DNA of 64,000 bases from Streptomyces omiyaensis (GTDB taxonomy: Bacteria > Actinomycetota > Actinomycetes > Streptomycetales > Streptomycetaceae). The position numbers were made by a program, and so were the translations under genes. Where the stretch lies: the NCBI RefSeq assembly GCF_014650895.1, contig NZ_BMVV01000016.1:124001-188000 (forward strand), read 5' to 3'. Shown here in pieces: positions 63,347 to 64,000 of the stretch (positions are counted from its first letter, which is position 1; each line of letters begins with the position of its first letter). Below the pieces are notes generated by a model. That model was not told the origin of the DNA. It saw nothing but the letters and a program-made list of their open reading frames with translations, and ran no database searches.

Positions 63347-64000
63347 TCAGTCCCGGGCGTTCAGCCCGGCGACGATCGAAGCCGGTGTGTGTCCGCTGCC
63401 GTCGGAGAGGCGGTGGAAGTCGACCGCCACGAAGTTGGGATCGCGGCCGCCGGCCACCGGCCGGCACGTCCGGTCGATGCGGTCGCGCAGCTTGGCGCCG
63501 TTGTCGAGGGCGGCGTTGATGACCGTGGGCACGTTGCGGTGGTGGCTCATGGTGAAGAGCCCGCGGAAGCCGGGCTCCCGGCGGTCCAGCGGCACGTCGG
63601 CCCACCGGGTGACGCAGGAGACGTCGTCGCCGAGGTCGCCGAGGCTCCAGTGGTTGCTGACGGTCCAGGCCTTGTCGTGCATGACGCCGAGGTGCTCGCG
63701 GTCGCCCTCGTCGCTGAAGATCAGCAGGCGCTTCCCGGAGGCGACGAGGCCGGTCATCCGCGGCCGGCCCCGCTGGCGCACGTTCCACGTGTCGGGGCGG
63801 AAGAGCACCTGGTCGAGACCGCGTACGCGGCCGAGGGCGGTGCCCAGCTGCTGCGCGCCGACGTGGTCCTCCAGGAAGACGGAGACGACCTCCTCGGGGT
63901 GGGCGACGAGGAAGTCGACGACGGTCTGCATGCCGCCCTGGAAGGACTTCCGGGGCAGCGCGTACGTGACCCCGGCGAAGGTCTTGCACTCGCCGTGGCA
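63347..64000 (-). CDS. PI-PLC-like phosphodiesterase (5' partial)
   Basis: The frame is open to the window end, so only the C-terminal 217 residues are seen; the start lies beyond 64000. Residues include CHGECKTFAGVTYALPRKSF, VVDFLVAHPEEVVSVFLEDHV, GKRLLIFSDEG, GLFTMSHHRNVPTVINAALDNGAKLRDRID and FVAVDFH. This is the second half of the PLC-like TIM barrel (phosphatidylinositol-specific phospholipase C-like). The catalytic N-terminal His pair cannot be checked. Members are usually secreted. Confidence 0.75.
   Translation of the reverse strand, partial: CHGECKTFAGVTYALPRKSFQGGMQTVVDFLVAHPEEVVSVFLEDHVGAQQLGTALGRVRGLDQVLFRPDTWNVRQRGRPRMTGLVASGKRLLIFSDEGDREHLGVMHDKAWTVSNHWSLGDLGDDVSCVTRWADVPLDRREPGFRGLFTMSHHRNVPTVINAALDNGAKLRDRIDRTCRPVAGGRDPNFVAVDFHRLSDGSGHTPASIVAGLNARD

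Overview
The window is high-GC actinobacterial DNA, most likely from a Streptomyces chromosome. The evidence is strong third-position GC, frequent GTG starts with GGAGG-type ribosome binding sites, long perfect GC-rich palindromes between genes, and families typical of the genus (LAL-type LuxR regulator, MocR regulator, DUF1206, PKD-bearing subtilisin, SulP, MbtH). No rRNA, tRNA or CRISPR array was seen.

Left part (1-14 kb), secreted enzymes and conflict genes. A cut-off Rossmann-fold gene is followed by an immunity-like gene, a secreted EEP phosphodiesterase with FG-GAP repeats, and a minus-strand toxin/immunity pair. The toxin is a 1182-residue exported ALF-repeat protein ending in a colicin E3-type ribosome-cleaving nuclease with all catalytic residues kept. 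Divergent from it is a secreted protein made of a trypsin fold that has lost its catalytic His and Ser plus a repeat propeller. Next come a frameshifted copy of that gene and a frameshifted EEP gene.

Middle part (14-38 kb), a mix of housekeeping and decaying genes: a SulP transporter, an NHL propeller, and an FAD-oxidase pseudogene riddled with short tandem duplications and a (GGCA)14 microsatellite. Then a receptor kinase whose sensor is a periplasmic amino-acid-binding-type domain, remnants of a glycosyltransferase and perhaps a sulfotransferase, and a LAL regulator. Further on are a subtilisin with two PKD domains, FKBP, DUF1206, a deaminase-like protein, cytochrome b561, a spore-photoproduct-lyase-like radical SAM enzyme, a leaderless MocR regulator divergent from a phzF-ornithine cyclodeaminase operon, and a CPA-type antiporter.

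NRPS cluster (39.0-56.9 kb). Eight genes overlap by 4 bp at every junction, so they form one translationally coupled operon: C-A-PCP, C-A-PCP-TE-MFS, a stand-alone acyl/AMP ligase, C-A-PCP, MbtH, a stand-alone carrier protein, a stand-alone condensation domain, and an N,N-dimethylformamidase-beta-like protein. Read by eye, the pocket residues suggest Ser for the terminating module, Gly for the third synthetase and an acidic pocket (possibly a basic residue) for the first. The thioesterase has Cys in place of the nucleophilic Ser, and a 12-helix-type MFS exporter is fused behind it. Upstream is a good -35/-10 promoter with a DasR-like operator (TGGTCCAGACCA) touching the -35. The simplest model is ligase and carrier protein supplying an acyl starter, assembly of a short acyl-peptide ending in Ser, release (possibly cyclising) by the Cys-TE, and export by the fused MFS; the amidase-like protein and extra C domain would tailor or protect the product.

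Right end (57-64 kb): a PhoD-like phosphodiesterase, a TnpB-only IS605-type element with hairpin ends, an acyl-CoA oxidase/dehydrogenase, a PPK2 kinase, and a PI-PLC-like gene cut by the window end.
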